The notes under the pieces: generated by a model
What the model saw: the letters and a program-made list of their open reading frames with translations, nothing else
Told to the model about the DNA's origin: nothing
Databases searched by the model: none
Position numbers and translations under genes: made by a program
Source of the DNA: Diphasiastrum complanatum
Lineage: Eukaryota; Streptophyta; Lycopodiopsida; Lycopodiales; Lycopodiaceae
DNA length: 64,000 nt
Assembly (NCBI GenBank): GCA_029204225.1
Contig: CM055111.1
Coordinates: 15,937,207-16,001,206, forward strand
Direction: 5' to 3'
Part shown: positions 1 through 12,059 of the stretch, piece after piece
How the letters are laid out: each line of letters begins with the position of its first letter
Position numbering within the stretch: the first letter of the stretch is position 1

Positions 1-89
1 ACAACACTGTGACCCACAAAGTGGATCAAAATGGGAGAGCCATGTCCGACACTTGAGATTCTTATTCTCTCTAGATATTGGTTATCTAT

Positions 90-420
90 CCTTAGCTACA
101 CCGTCTTCAATAAGAGCTTGTTGAATGGCAAAGCATTTACCACATTGAATTTAAGCAAAAAGCTACACTTGACCATTATGTCTATGTCTGCAATGTATAT
201 CACCTATGCAATTCAAACATTATGAACACTTGTTTCGGCACAAGTTCTAACTTAAAAGCACTTGTCAAGCATTGTTCTGTAATGGTAGTTGGCTATGACA
301 AAATTCTAGGCTTCTTTGCATGAACAATACATCCTACTTCTGATCCAGTTTGTAACACATTGAGGATTCTTATCTCATGGGTAGGTGATCATTATAAAGC
401 TATGACATTTTATATGAGAG
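90..420 (+). pseudogene. possible PPR-gene remnant
   Basis: One plus-strand frame around positions 150-210 reads DHYVYVCN followed by a short helical stretch. This resembles the start of a pentatricopeptide repeat in plant organelle RNA-editing and RNA-processing proteins, where motifs like D-x-YVxNAL are common. Further on, near 280-300, the frame reads VVGYDK, comparable to the 'MIxGYxxxG' part of such repeats. The frame is interrupted and no complete 35-residue repeat can be followed, so this is at best a decayed fragment. The match rests on short motifs and could be coincidence. Nothing upstream or downstream supports a functional gene. Confidence 0.25.
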
Positions 421-429
421 AAAAATAAC

Positions 430-1290
430 AATGATCAAATATATTTTTTTCATTCAATTGCACCTAGTGGTAGGATGGTACATGTCAATTCGATTTCAAA
501 AAAGTTTACTATATGTAAGATATGTGATCATCCAACAAATGTCTAAACGAAAGATTGGAAATCATTTTTGGAATCCAGGTGACCACTTTAGGTTTCTACC
601 TAGAGATGGATTCAGACATTTCTAGCAAGGCTTTGGTATTCTTTGTGAATAAGATATTATTGTCTTTAATATGGTATATTTTGTAAAATGAAACCAATCT
701 TTGAAGGTGAATTCCATTTCATGCACTTTTGAACACTATATCTCTACTTTCAATGTATTTTTCAATCCATATTAAAGTTATACTTATGGTAAGATGATTT
801 GGCAAAAAACAGTACATAATAATGTGCATAGACCTCATACATAAGGCAACTTATAAGAATTGTGTATATAAGATTTCCGTGAGTATTACATAGAATATTG
901 GTAGTTATTAAGACAAATATTATGTGCAAACATACTCCAAAGGATTTTGGCTATTGATGAACATGATATAGCACAGTGAAATTGGATCTATAGTATTGTT
1001 ACATGCATGTCTAGCACTGAGGATTTGGAACAATCTTTGACATGGATACCATAGTCTAGTTGTCAAAATTAGTAGTTATGCCTTGATATGTCATTCAATG
1101 CCATATTTGTAATTATTAACCTCAAGGGTTCAAGCAATCCAAATTGTGACATGTGGAGTATAAGTTCATAGTATTTGATGAATATATGCATGACAAGCAG
1201 TATTGATAGTAACTCCAGTGAAGAAACTTCATGTTTATAGCGACAAAGCTTTGATAGCTTTTGACTTAGTGTTTGCAGAAATTCATGGAA
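430..1290. other. AT-rich stretch, nothing recognised
   Basis: Short open frames only. No protein family, terminal repeat or RNA gene could be recognised. Some of it may be further decay of the PPR-like remnant to the left. Confidence 0.4.
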
Positions 1291-1439
1291 ACTACCCACA
1301 GGCAGAAACCACCCAAAACCGAAAGAAACCGCAAACCACCAAGGACAAAATCCAAAATTTGAAGGACGAAGCCCAAACTCCGAAGCCCGAATTCCTAAGG
1401 ACAAAGTCCAAGGCCGAGGTCTCAAACGTAAATCCCCAC

Positions 1440-1530
1440 AACCGCAATAATGAAGCTAGTTTAGCAACAGGAGCAAAAGTTTCATCAAAATCTACTCCCT
1501 TGGTTTGCAAGAACCCCTTTGCCACTAGCC
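1440..1530 (-). mobile_element. Ty1/copia reverse-transcriptase sliver
   Basis: The minus strand encodes AKGFLQTKGVDFDETFAPVA, the highly conserved opening of the Ty1/copia reverse transcriptase domain (usual form AKG-x-Q-x-x-G-x-D-Y-x-E-T-F-APV). Only about 25-28 residues are present. The flanks (1290-1430 and 1535-1640) are repetitive sequence rich in CCGAAG and CCAAAG motifs, not related to copia. It is a small fossil fragment. Confidence 0.65.
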
Positions 1531-1649
1531 TTGGCCATACAAAAAAACTCCGAAGGCCAAAGGCCGAAAAACCCGAAGGTCAAAACCACTACAACCGTAG
1601 GACTGCAGACGATCAACGAAACATGCGAAGAGAGTTTCACGACCAAAAA

Positions 1650-4600
1650 ACTGCAAGAAGATGATTGCGGTCATCCACGATCTCACCCGAGTGGCGGATC
1701 TTCACGCTCCAAGGACAAGGGAGATCAAGCAGGGTACCTGGAGTTGAACCACGGACGATGCTGATGGACAACTGGGTGCCATTAGAACGTGCACAACCTA
1801 GTATTCTTGTAATCCATGATTGATTAAAACATGCTTTTTCAATCTCTATATAGACGGAGTGAACGCCATAAAATTGGTTGCGTGAGTTAGGCACAGAACT
1901 GCCAGATGATGTCAAGGAGTCCGCTAGTAAGCGAGACCAGAAAAACATAGTTCGTGAGAGACATAGAATCTCTTGCGCCAACATGCATCGTGGGTTGGTC
2001 ACACAATGCTCTTAGAAAAGAATTATGACCTCACCTCTTTTGTCAGAAAGACGAAGGGTCTGTTCCTTTTGTGGCATAACGCAGGAGTAGAGAATGCAGT
2101 CTCAGCAGAGAAGCAGCTCATCTGCCTGCTACGAGCTCTACCCAGATCCTTCCAAACCACCCAAATGCTGCTAGCTAAGGATCCAGCTATGACCCTATAA
2201 AAGGTCATGATCGAAATCAAAGAAGAGGTGGAAGCCTGCGAGCACCTTGACACCAGGGACACCTCCGATCAAGCTCTATACAGCAACAAGGAGAAGCTAA
2301 AGAAGTTGTTCAAGCCTAAGAGGGAGTCAGATCAGAGGCAAGATCACAACTAGCAGACAAAGGGAGGCCCAAATGGCAAATGGAAAGGAAGGGGCAAGCC
2401 GAAGCAAACCGGCAGTGACAAGAAGACTTGTCTGCGATTCAAACGAGATGGCCAGACCATTGACACATGTTGGTTGATCCCAAAGATTGAATGCATACAT
2501 TGTCACAAGAAAGGCCATGCAGCCATGGACTACTACCAGAACCCAAGAAGTAAGTCACCTCAAGGCAAAGGGAGAGCCACAATAGCTCTTCCTATGTGGA
2601 GGAACCCAGATCCTCCAAGATGGCTGAAGAAAAAGACAACAATAGGAATGCGGCAGCTTACTTGTACACAAATGTATGTGCAACATCAACATTTGATACC
2701 CAAGAAGTTATCCTCGGTTAAAGATATGTAGTTCTTGGAGACGGTTCACGACACCAGGTGAACAGCATTGGTTCGTTGTGGCTCAACACTGACCGAACGT
2801 TGTTTGATGTACTCTATGTGCACATGTTGCGGTAGGATTTGCTCTCAGTTGCAAGGATAACTGACGCCGAAATGCGTGTGATGTTTGGCAACAAAACATG
2901 CAACGTTGTTGACACTAGCACCAACACCCTAGTCGCACAAGTTTTGACGTATGCCTACCAAAAGATGAAGCACACCAATACCATGAATCCACAGATGTTC
3001 TATGCCACATGAGACTATGCCACATGAACTTAGTGGCCATGTACAAGGCAAGCCAGCATGGCGTGATCACATGAATAAGCATAAGGAATGCAACTAACTC
3101 AACATCTTGCGTCAAGAGAAAGATGTCCCATATTCCCCTCACAAGGGATTCATCCTTAGATCTCTGGGTTTGATGGCCAATTACAACGTTTATGTGAAGG
3201 TCATACATAGAGAGATCATATTTTCGTGACATGCAGACAGATCATTGCTGACTTTTGTAGCTCAGACCCCTACAAATACATAGTTCTTGGAGACTGTTCA
3301 CAACACCAGGTGAACGACACTGGTTCATTGTGGCTCAAGACCAATGACAACGACCAAGAGTTGGACGACGTACTCTATGTGCTCACGTTGCAGCATGACT
3401 TGCTCTCAGTGCTAAGGATGTTGGACACCGGTATGCGTGTGACGTTTTCCAATGAAACATGCAATGTTGTTGATGCTAGCACCAGCACCCTGGTCACACA
3501 AGCCTGGTCACACAAGGTAGATGACGAGACAACCTGTATCATTTGAAGGTACGCCTACCAATAGATGAAGCACACCAAGCCCATGAATCCACAGAGGTTC
3601 TATGCCACAGGAGACTATGCCACATGAGCTCAATGACCATGTACAAGGCAAGCCAGCATGCAGCAATCACATGAGTAAGAATAAGGAATGCAACCAACTC
3701 AGCATCCTTTGATGCGTGCATCAAGGTCCCTTCACAAGGGACCCATTTAGGGCAATAAAGCTTTTGGAGTTGATACACTCGGACATTTGTGTACCCTTCA
3801 ACGTGATCTCTATAGGAGGCTCGAAGTATTATATGACTTTCATTGATGACTATAGCAAGTTCGCCACAATCATACATATCAAGTCGGAAGCACTTGACAA
3901 GTTTATAGAATATGTGAACTAGACAGAGAAGTGGATAAGGAGCAAAGTCAGGAACATCAAAATTGATCGTGGCGGTGAGTACATCTCCAATTGTTTCACT
4001 GACTTCTGCACTAGCCGTGGAATCCTTCATAGAAGGACCTCATCCTACACACTGCAGCACAATGATGTTGCTGAAAGAAAGAATAGGACCCTCATGAAAG
4101 TCGCAAGGTGTATGATGGCCTATTCAAGGGCATTGAGAGTGCTATGGGCTGAAGCAGTAGCTGCAGCTGCCTACATCCATAATAGGATCGACAAATCCGG
4201 TTTCCCTCACACAACACCACATCAGCTATGGTGGGGCATAAACCCAATATGATGCATGCACGGATCTTTCGTTGCGTTGCTTATGCACACATACCAAACA
4301 AAATTCGAAAGAAGGTGGATGAGGAGGCCGAGCAGGGATACCATTCGTCCTACTACAAGATCTACATGCCAGAGACCAATCAAGTCAAGATCGTGAGAGA
4401 TGTCAAGTTTGATGAAACCAAAACGATGGCTAACGATGACCTTGTCAATTATGAAATCTTACAGAAGCAGTACTATGCCAACCATGACAGAGGGAGCGGA
4501 CCATGAACACTCACATGAAAATGTTCGAATCCCACATATACTGAGTGACGACTCAGAAGATGATAAACAGACTGCAACCCCACCTGCTGTGCACCAGGAA

Positions 4601-4880
4601 ATCGCAATGGTTCTACACCTAGCCGTAAGGACCAAGGGAAAGGCATCACCCAACCCCTAGAGGTTCTCCTAGGAGATCAACGAGAGAGCAAACAATGCCA
4701 ATTGGATTCGTGTTTGGTAGCACGGCTTACATCTGAAGAGTTTTGCAGATGCAACGATGAACAGCAAACCTACGAAGAAGCCATCAAACCCCCAACTAGG
4801 ACAAATGGGTACAAACCATGAACGAGGAGATGGAATCCATGAAGAAAAATGAGGTGTGGACTCTGATAGTGAATCGTCCT
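1650..4880 (+). mobile_element. Ty1/copia retrotransposon remnant (gag to start of RT)
   Basis: Plus-strand fossil with domains in normal copia order. A gag-like region covers about 1970-2700 and includes a CCHC-type nucleocapsid stretch near 2430-2550 (CIHCHKKGHAAMDYY, preceded by a second knuckle). A protease/pre-integrase region follows with the motifs DVLYV and DLLSV. The integrase core is at about 3760-4130 (ELIHSDICVPFN, YYMTFIDDYSKF, GGEYIS, AERKNRTL), then its C-terminal part, and a trace of the RT start near 4750-4870. No LTR or PBS is visible at either end. It is broken in many places and looks old. The same zinc-knuckle spelling recurs in the remnants at 12.8-14.1 kb and 46.6-47.7 kb, so these three belong to one family. 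Confidence 0.8.
2728..3715 (+). repeat. tandem duplication inside the copia remnant
   Basis: The stretch starting TAGTTCTTGGAGACGGTTCA at about 2730 is repeated starting at about 3281 (spacing near 550 bp). Both copies run through the protease/pre-integrase region to a shared ATAAGGAATGCAAC motif near 3083 and 3679. The copies have diverged at many sites, so the duplication is not recent. Confidence 0.7.
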
Positions 4881-4889
4881 CAGATTCAA

Positions 4890-5490
4890 GTTCTAGTCTT
4901 TGAGGTTGGTAGACTGATCTTCAATAAAGAAGATATCCCGACTAGTGAATATGTTTGATTCGACATGATCATACATCTTATAAGTTTGATCTAAAATAGC
5001 ATAACCAATGAAAATGGATTTGATATTGTGGAAGTCGAGCTTCTTCCTTATATTCTTTCGTATATGAGCGTAAGCGATAAATCTAAACACACATAAATTC
5101 GATAGTGATGGTTTGGAGTTTATCCAAACTTCATATGATGTTTTGTATGAGAGGCCTCATCTGATATAAGCTACAATGGAAACGACTTCATTGCAAAACA
5201 TTTTTTGAAAGTGTTACATGAACAAGCATACACTTAGCCGCTTCGACTAAGATTTGATTTTTTCTCTCAACGAGTCCATTCGACCGAGGTGAATAGGAGA
5301 TGATTGTTGCTCAATGTTGTTGTTAAAGCAATATTCCTTAAATTAAGTTGAGATGTACTCTCCCCCGTTATTAGACCAAAGTCCATTTTTCCATTATTGC
5401 ATGCTCCTTTAATTTTTTGAAATGTTTTGAAAGCCTCCGATGTTTGTTTTTCTTGAATTTTTGTCAATGAAGATAATGAAATACTTTACA
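4890..5490 (-). mobile_element. Ty1/copia integrase remnant
   Basis: The minus strand carries part of a copia integrase. The typical 'FTSVEWTRE' stretch (normal form TPQQNGVAERKN) is at about 5270, and downstream the C-terminal motif FRFIAYAHI is at 5080, followed by SIFIGYAILDQTYKMYD near 4990. It abuts the plus-strand copia remnant head to head at about 4885. The fragment is broken and has no LTR. Confidence 0.75.
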
Positions 5491-5814
5491 TCAAGCAATG
5501 ATGGAGTTTTCATTAGACCATAGGTGGACATAATATTGATGGAGAGATAGTAATCAGGGAAGACAAAGACGAATGCGTAAGTTTTTGTATCTTATCACGT
5601 ACTAGTAGATTCGTTGTGTCAAATTATATACTGGAGCTTATTTTGTTTTTTTATCATTTCAGGAAACAATTTTCGTTGATGATTTCGCAATTCGCGGAGG
5701 GCAAAATCTTCTGCTAGAGAATTTTCAAGAGATCATGCACCGGGGCACTATCTGAAGTCCTTCAAGAATAATGAGATAAGTGTTGCCCATTCAAAGCTTC
5801 CTCAACATGGTGAA

Positions 5815-6096
5815 ACTATGATTATGGCAATCAAGGCACTATCTCATTTTCTTGGAGAACGTAATTTCAATAAGGTGCATAAAATAATTTTTGTAAAGAA
5901 AATCATTGCGGTTAAATTTTTAGGATATGGACCAGTGAATTCCATGCTCAGATCATCTCATTTTGCATTGTATGCTGCTTACGTTGATCTGAGTAAGCAT
6001 GAAAACTATGAGCTATTGGATTTATACAAAAGAAGAAAATTGTTGCATGATTATAAGTTGCAACTTTCATTGGAGAAAATATCAGAAGCAGATTAG
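5815..6096 (+). pseudogene. unidentified coding-like block
   Basis: A 92-codon open frame containing AYVDLSKHENYELLDLYKRR and ending LSLEKISEAD. The composition (charged, helical, no low complexity) looks like real protein. Just upstream (5690-5800), other frames read RGGQNLLLENFQEIMHRG and VAHSKLPQHGETM, which suggests that the coding sequence once extended leftwards. I do not recognise the family. It may be an exon of a host gene or part of a DNA transposon. Confidence 0.3.
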
Positions 6097-6783
6097 ATAC
6101 TGCTGAAATGTACTTTGTAAATATTTCTATTTAATATACAAAATTTTATTGTGTGTCTATAGCCTACTGGCTTGTATAACTTTGCATGCTTTTTGAATTT
6201 TTTTATAATCCGTCGATTTTGTATTATGAAGAATTTGGATTCTTCTGTAAAACCATTGGAAAAGTTGCAATATATAGCTGTTTTTTGTGCTAGTCCTGCC
6301 ATGTTCTGTACTTTTATGAAATGCTGCTCTTGCTTGCCAATGAGATTTTTCCATTCCTTGCGATGACCATATGCTAAGACTTCCACTATTTCTTGCAAAG
6401 AATGTCGAATGATGTTGTAATATGTGCTGCATGTCATAAAAAACATAATCTAAATCAGTACCAAACGTATATTATTTAATTGCACATATTTGTCTATCGT
6501 AGTGTAAAATCAAAATCTTACCATCTAATGTGTTATATGATCACACACTCCATGCACTTTGAACTGCATCCACAAATTCATTGGTTGTTTTCTGTATCAT
6601 TTGTACATCAGTATTTGAAAATTTATCTTTTCCCAAGTATTTCACCATGTTGTCTAACTTTTTCCAAACTTCCACTTCGTGTATACGAGTAGAACCTTCT
6701 TCTTTGAAATCTTGAGTTGCTGCAATAATTTCTTTCCAAACGGTGTATTGAACCTTAGATTGTTTGCCAGAATAATTTGACAA
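6093..6783 (-). pseudogene. unidentified minus-strand coding-like sequence
   Basis: The minus strand is open from 6783 to 6541 with a charged helical sequence (WKEIIAATQDFKEEG, EVEVWKKLDNMVKYLGKDKF). It is open again from 6446 to 6093 in a less convincing composition. It could be one decayed gene running right to left, perhaps continuing from the block at 7.7-8.1 kb. No family was recognised. Confidence 0.25.
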
Positions 6784-6789
6784 AAATCT

Positions 6790-7725
6790 TCGAGCTTTAG
6801 ATCCTCCAATGCTCAGCTTCCGTTAGGTAAGTTGATTTTTTGAAGAAATAACAGGGTCTATGGTTGAGGACCCTTCACCTTACCATTCTCCTGCAGCTTT
6901 TCCATGGCTGTTATAAACGATCCTTTTTTAAATGGTAGCTTCATCATGTAGCCACTTGTGATATAATGATTAGATTGCTGAACATAGTTATTAAGAGTCC
7001 TCATCTTCACGAAACATCTCTCCCCATTACGTATGTGAACTTACATGGACAACTATGAAATTCATCTATGTGAAAGTCATAATAAGGGCTTGTCATGAAT
7101 GACATAAGGTGTCTAAGCGTGAAACAATATGATTGGATAATGATATGCTCTCAATCCGTGGCTGTCTAATAACAACGCAAATAACATGCGAGACAAAAAT
7201 AACACAAATAGTTGGCATCAGACAAAAATGCACATGCAAAACATCGTACACAAAAATAACACAAATGGGTGATGGAAAGAAAATTTAGTAATGTCACCAA
7301 AGGTATAAATTCTAGTGTACTTAAATATATGGCAAAGAGTAACTAATAGTTGTTGGCATTAGACAAAAATGAACATGCAAACAACAATTGTGATCAACAA
7401 AAAAATCCATAAGTTTAGTGAAGTTTTAACGTTTGTCAATTGATGTTCGATTTTCCAAGAAAATTGATACCTTGATAAGGTCTTGCGAGTCATTCTCAAG
7501 AGTTAGGTACATTGCTCAATACTCCATTCATGAGAGTAATACTTACTCTTTTCAACTTTTGTCCTTTATAACTTCTGATTCATCTAGCTTGACCACCAGA
7601 ATAAGTTTGCTCATACTAATACTTGTAATATTATAGAATTTCACTATAAATCTCAATAAATGATTTAAATCCACAAATAAGTTGTTGGTAGAATTATATG
7701 ACAAATTGCCAGACTTTGAATTGTA
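6790..7725. other. AT-rich spacer, nothing recognised
   Basis: Short AT-rich phrases such as ACAAAAATGNACATGCAAA recur near 7200-7390. No coding match or element end was seen. Confidence 0.4.
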
Positions 7726-7727
7726 AA

Positions 7728-8110
7728 TCTCATTGATGTGAAAAGAGATTTGAATGACGTTTTGCAGGGCCCTTATTCAATACATCTCTCTCCAATCTTA
7801 TCTGAAAAGGGCAAGGAATGGGAATTTTTCTTACGTGCAATTGTCCAAAAGCCTCTTTAATAATTTTAAATATACTCGCATATGCCAACCTGCTAATACC
7901 TGAGAAATCACATCCTCCCTGAATTAACGTTCGATCGATTACCTTACCGACCTTGTTCATCAAAGCCTCAGTGACCTTGGACTTGATTCGAGAATATCGA
8001 TTATTGTCCAATAAAGACTTTGTGGACTTGGTTGTCAATACCAAACTCAGTGATTTTTCGATCAGGTCATTAACCTTCAGATGCTGATTTGCAACAATGC
8101 TGATCTGCTT
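7728..8110 (-). pseudogene. unidentified protein remnant
   Basis: A minus-strand frame of about 104 codons reads SRIKSKVTEALMNKVGKVID, then GCDFSGISRLAYASIFKIIK and RKIPIPCPFQIRLERDVLN. The GCDFSGIS-x-x-(A/G)YASI pattern looks like conserved protein sequence. A frame just upstream (8060-8110) extends it with VANQHLKVNDLIEKSL. I do not recognise the family. The neighbouring minus-strand block at 6.1-6.8 kb may be part of the same unit. Confidence 0.3.
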
Positions 8111-8339
8111 GGCCTTTATTCAGTAAGGGTGGCACATTCTCTGAATCAATCTTTCGAGGGGGATTTTCCCATTTCAAGACCGTATTATAATGTTGCTTAG
8201 CTTGTTTCTTCGTCATTGATCATGTTCTATAATGGTTTTATTGTTGGTTCATCAAGAACATTATGCACTTTAAATTTGGTCGGATCCATATGATTTAGAA
8301 TTGTAGCCGATTGTAGTATAGGGGTCCGTTCACTAGGAG

Positions 8340-8612
8340 CCGCCCGTGCACACGTGCATAGTAAGAGATAGAGAAGGGAGATAGAGAGAGGTAGAGAGAT
8401 AGGAGTGATGAGAGAGAGGAGAGAGGAGAGAGAGTTTAGAGAGGGGAAAGAAGAGAGAGATAGAGAGAGAAGAGAGAGAGTAAAGAGAGAGAGAAAGGGA
8501 GAAGAGAGTTCACCAAGGATGGTTGGGGCTATGGGGGCTCGAGCGCCTACCCATAGTTATGCACCAATCAACCTTGGAGAGAGAGAGAGAGAGAGAGAGC
8601 TAGAAGGAGAGC
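8340..8612. repeat. GA-rich simple repeat
   Basis: Purine-rich sequence dominated by GAGA and AGAGAG tracts, including an uninterrupted (GA) run near 8578-8599. A 60-bp non-repetitive insert (8512-8575) separates two GA blocks. The open frames here are simple-repeat artefacts. Confidence 0.85.
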
Positions 8613-9265
8613 TTTATATAGAAAAATGAAGATGTGTACAATGGAAAATGGCCTCCTTATATAGTTGAGGAGGGAGGGCCATCTTGGCACTCATTGGCTT
8701 ATTTACAATGACATCTTAGCCCTTCAAACTAATTAAACTTCAATCTAATGGTTCATTAGGAAAAGGGCCAAACTCACATGATTCATGTGAGTTTGAGAGA
8801 TTCTCTTCTAACTTAGAACCTTATGAACTTGACTTTGGGCTTTTTAATTAATTTGTTCTAACTAAGGCCCCAAGTCTTTTATTCAAGTTCTACCTGACCA
8901 TTTTGCATGCTCATTGGGTTTGGCTTACACATGCAGGACGCCAGTGCCCTCACACTTATTATTCTAACTGTACACTATACTGTGGCCGGGCCCACTAGGT
9001 AAGGCTTAGCCAACAGTATTTCAAGTGGTGGGACCCACTTGTTCATTATTGTGCAGGAAATACCCACAACAGGGTCCACGGCCCAAAGTAGTGCCGGTCC
9101 CTCGGGACTAGGCTGCAACTGTCGTGAATGGGCACTGTTGTCGGTCCTTTTATTGCTAGGACATGGGTGCTTCAGGAAAAGCGTGGATAAAATTCGCTTA
9201 CGTAAAACCTGAAGCTTTATTGGATGATGGCGATCAGCAAGAACTTGGACTTACCAGATTTTCAA
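8613..9265. other. non-coding spacer with a perfect hairpin; possible LTR-like sequence
   Basis: No coding match. The stretch CTCCTTATATAG (about 8650) has the look of a core promoter in an LTR, and the region sits just beyond the Ty3/gypsy-like gag remnant, but no terminal repeat partner was found. At 8769-8795 there is a perfect 12-bp inverted repeat, CAAACTCACATG and its complement, around a 3-base loop. Confidence 0.3.
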
Positions 9266-9267
9266 TA

Positions 9268-11060
9268 TTACCCATAAGGGTCTAGTGGCCATTCCAGATA
9301 ACCTTGTTCATTAACAATTGGGTAGTCGAGATATGCCATCGGAGGATCCCCAGATAAATCTTGCTTATATAAGGGGTCCTCATAGATTGGCGCAATTGGT
9401 CCCAATGTCATGGACTCCCCCAAATCATAATGTGGATATGACGTGCTTGCTTGATGCTCTTGTCTGTCTAGGTATTCATGGTATGCCATAACCTTACGAC
9501 TTTCCTCAATAGTCAATATCATAGATTTAGGACAAGGCTTTGTCATTGTAGGTTCTGGTTCTTGTTGTACAATTGGCAATTTTTGGCTTGGATTCCCTAG
9601 ATTTGGCCATCTAAGCAATGTGATGTCCTGATGTAGCTTTGTGGTGGCCAGATGTTGAGTAGAACATTTCGACTGTGGTTGGATCTTGCTTATGATTAGC
9701 GTTGAAATCAGAGGACAATCTCCCACCTTAGTCTTTCCTTTCTCAATGGACTGCTCTCTTGAAGGTGGTACAGATGGATCGTTGCGATGACTGGTAGTCA
9801 GTTTGCCTTCAAGTTGCTTGGTTGATGCGAGGCCCCTTTGTAATTCATCCACCAGAAGTTGTGGAAGCATTTTTTTTAATGAGGCTTGGTAAAATCTGCT
9901 CAATTGCATATGTTGCCAATTTCTTGACTTCTTTCGCTATTCCTGGTTGGATAGATTTTACCCACTCTGTCTTCTGTGGTGTTGGTGATTCACGTGTGGC
10001 CGTGTCAACTTGTTTAAGGATCTATCTCTGATTCCTTCCATCCGCATATGCTTTGTAACCAAGTGGCACTAGAAGTTTGTGTTTGTAGTGCAGCTTTTCG
10101 GTTGGTGGATTTGCATGGTCATATGTAGGTTGTCGATTCAAGCAGGTAGGAGTCATAATGGCTTTTCTTGGATCTCTTAGTGGACAATCACGACATGGGT
10201 GATTGATGCCGCATTGTTCACACCAAGGATAAAAGGAGGACATATCATTTTGGTGTGGACATTCTAATCTACGATGTTTATCTCCACATCCAAAATACCA
10301 TACCGTGTGTAAGATTCTGTCACCTCTCAGTTGATGCGCGTACACCGGTATCAGGTCTCCTTTGATCCCTTCCACGAAATATAGTGGTGAGCTTGTTTGA
10401 ACTTCCTCTGCCTAGGATGATCCACTCGCTGATATAACCAATACTTCCACCGAACCACGGTTTGGAGGAGCGATCTAATGGCAAGCTAGATGGCATAGAT
10501 GAGGACTTTGTTGATTGATTTCCAATCTCCAGAATTCCCTTATTGGATTGATATCATAATCTCGGATTCCGATCTGGACATTGAGGTATTGGATGTTTTC
10601 CAAAACAATAATGGCACTGGTCCAATGGTTGGATTTTCCGATTGGCAATTTGTGGTTCTGAGAGGTAATCAGATTGACTGCACATCTCATCTGTGTCATT
10701 GATAACTTGTCCGTGTTGCTAGTACTTTGGCTAGCGTTGTCTGTGGCATCTTGTGGACTAGATGCTCTATCATCCCTGATTGTTTGAATGTTGGATATGG
10801 GCAGTGATGATGTGTGCGAGATCTGTGCTTATGCAATAGCGGCTGTCTTACAGAGTTCGTTTGGACTAGTATATGATGTAAAGGGTGACATACCAATCTT
10901 GATCTTGTGCGATATTCCGACATAGAAAAATGCCATTTTGTGGTGACTAGGAAGACCGGAATTCCAATCTCCCACCATCTTGGCAAATTGTGCAGTGTAG
11001 CCCTTGAGAGTTTCTCCGAAAAGCATCAAGATTTGGGTAAGCTGCTCATAAATTGCCATG
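9268..11060 (-). mobile_element. Ty3/gypsy-like gag remnant
   Basis: Minus strand. A gag-core-like stretch at 11059-10870 reads LKGYTAQFAKMVGDW (the family form is L-x-x-Y-x-x-x-F-x-x-L) and then GLPSHHKMAFFYVGI. Further on, 10320-10170 has a double Cys/His knuckle (CGDKHRRLECP, then CEQCGINHPCRDCP). After that, 9909-9268 is an acidic, proline-rich linker. The double-knuckle layout matches that of the remnant at 56.2-56.8 kb (CYGCGEGHKIAECP), so the two are related. No protease, RT or LTR was seen here. It is broken in several places and old. Confidence 0.6.
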
Positions 11061-11275
11061 GCCTGCTATGTGCAAGATGAAGGTGATATGGAGTGGTGTG
11101 GTGATGTACAAGAGAGAGATTGTGAGATGCAGCTTTTGAAATGTCTATGAGAGAATTGATGATGAGGAGATGGAAGAGGAAAAGATAGGATGAATAAAGT
11201 ACAAATATTCCTTTGTCTAGAGGGATGATAATTGGAAAAGTACTTATGTAGGGTTTTTGGCAAAGGTTTAGTTTT
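11061..11275 (-). other. leader-like sequence upstream of the gag remnant
   Basis: This joins the gag remnant directly and has no recognisable coding content. By position it could be the untranslated leader of the element on the minus strand, but no primer-binding site was found. Confidence 0.25.
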
Positions 11276-11442
11276 GCTTCAAAAAACTACTTTTCGGCAC
11301 TTCTCCGCAAGTTTATAGGAGTTTTCAATACCAACTATAACTCGCTTTAGCCTTGGCGGTCTTTGGAGGAGTCTATCAAAGACAAAGTCACTCACCAAAG
11401 AGGCTTGGGCTAAAATTATTATAGTATATAGTTTTTTTTTTT

Positions 11443-11845
11443 TATATAGAAAAGGGCCTTCGACAGTCATGGGAGAAGTCTATCAGAGATAGAGTTGCTT
11501 CCCAATGAGGCTAATGGCCCAATTCATATTTTTATTTTTTTATTTTTTAGAGAAAAATAAACCTTTGCGGATTTCTCTGTGTCCTGGTCTCAATGAGATG
11601 GAACTTCAGAGGCCTCTACAAAAGTTTGTTTTTTTTTTTTTTAATATATAGAAAAGGGCCTACGACAGTCGTGGGAGGAGTCTATCAGAGATAGAGTCCT
11701 TCCCAACGAGGCTAATGGCCCAATTCATATTTTTATTTTTTATTTTTTATAGAAAAATAAACCCTTGCAGATTTCTTTGTGTCATGGTCTCAATGAGATG
11801 GAACTTTAGAGGCCTCTACAAAAGTTTGTTATTTGTTTTTTTTTT
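11443..11845. repeat. tandem duplication, unit about 200 bp
   Basis: TATATAGAAAAGGGCC at 11443 recurs at 11647, and the two units (about 11443-11640 and 11645-11845) match nearly throughout: GACAGTCGTGGGAG-like, GAGGCTAATGGCCCAATTCA, and GCCTCTACAAAAGTTTGTT followed by a poly-T tract. A more diverged third partial unit lies near 11355-11410 (GGAGTCTATCAAAGAC). The high similarity suggests a fairly recent duplication. Confidence 0.75.
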
Positions 11846-12059
11846 TTTTAAAGAAGAGACTATGGTAAAGAAAACAGCAAGGGCAACTAGATCATCAAAA
11901 GTTAAGGTTTAAAAAACAAAATAGATGAAATAAAAAACACAACTCTGAAAAAGACCTCAAAGATAACGTAAAAAGAGAACGGAAAAAATAACTAAAATTA
12001 TATAAAAAAAATTAAGAGGCGAGGAAAAGAGAAGGAATGGTATACGCATGAGTATGGAA

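Noticed and set aside
6172-6692. Plus-strand frames of 64-70 codons
   Set aside because: They are opposite the more protein-like minus-strand frames and have an AT-driven composition.
8405-8629. Plus-strand frame rich in Arg and Glu
   Set aside because: GA-repeat artefact.
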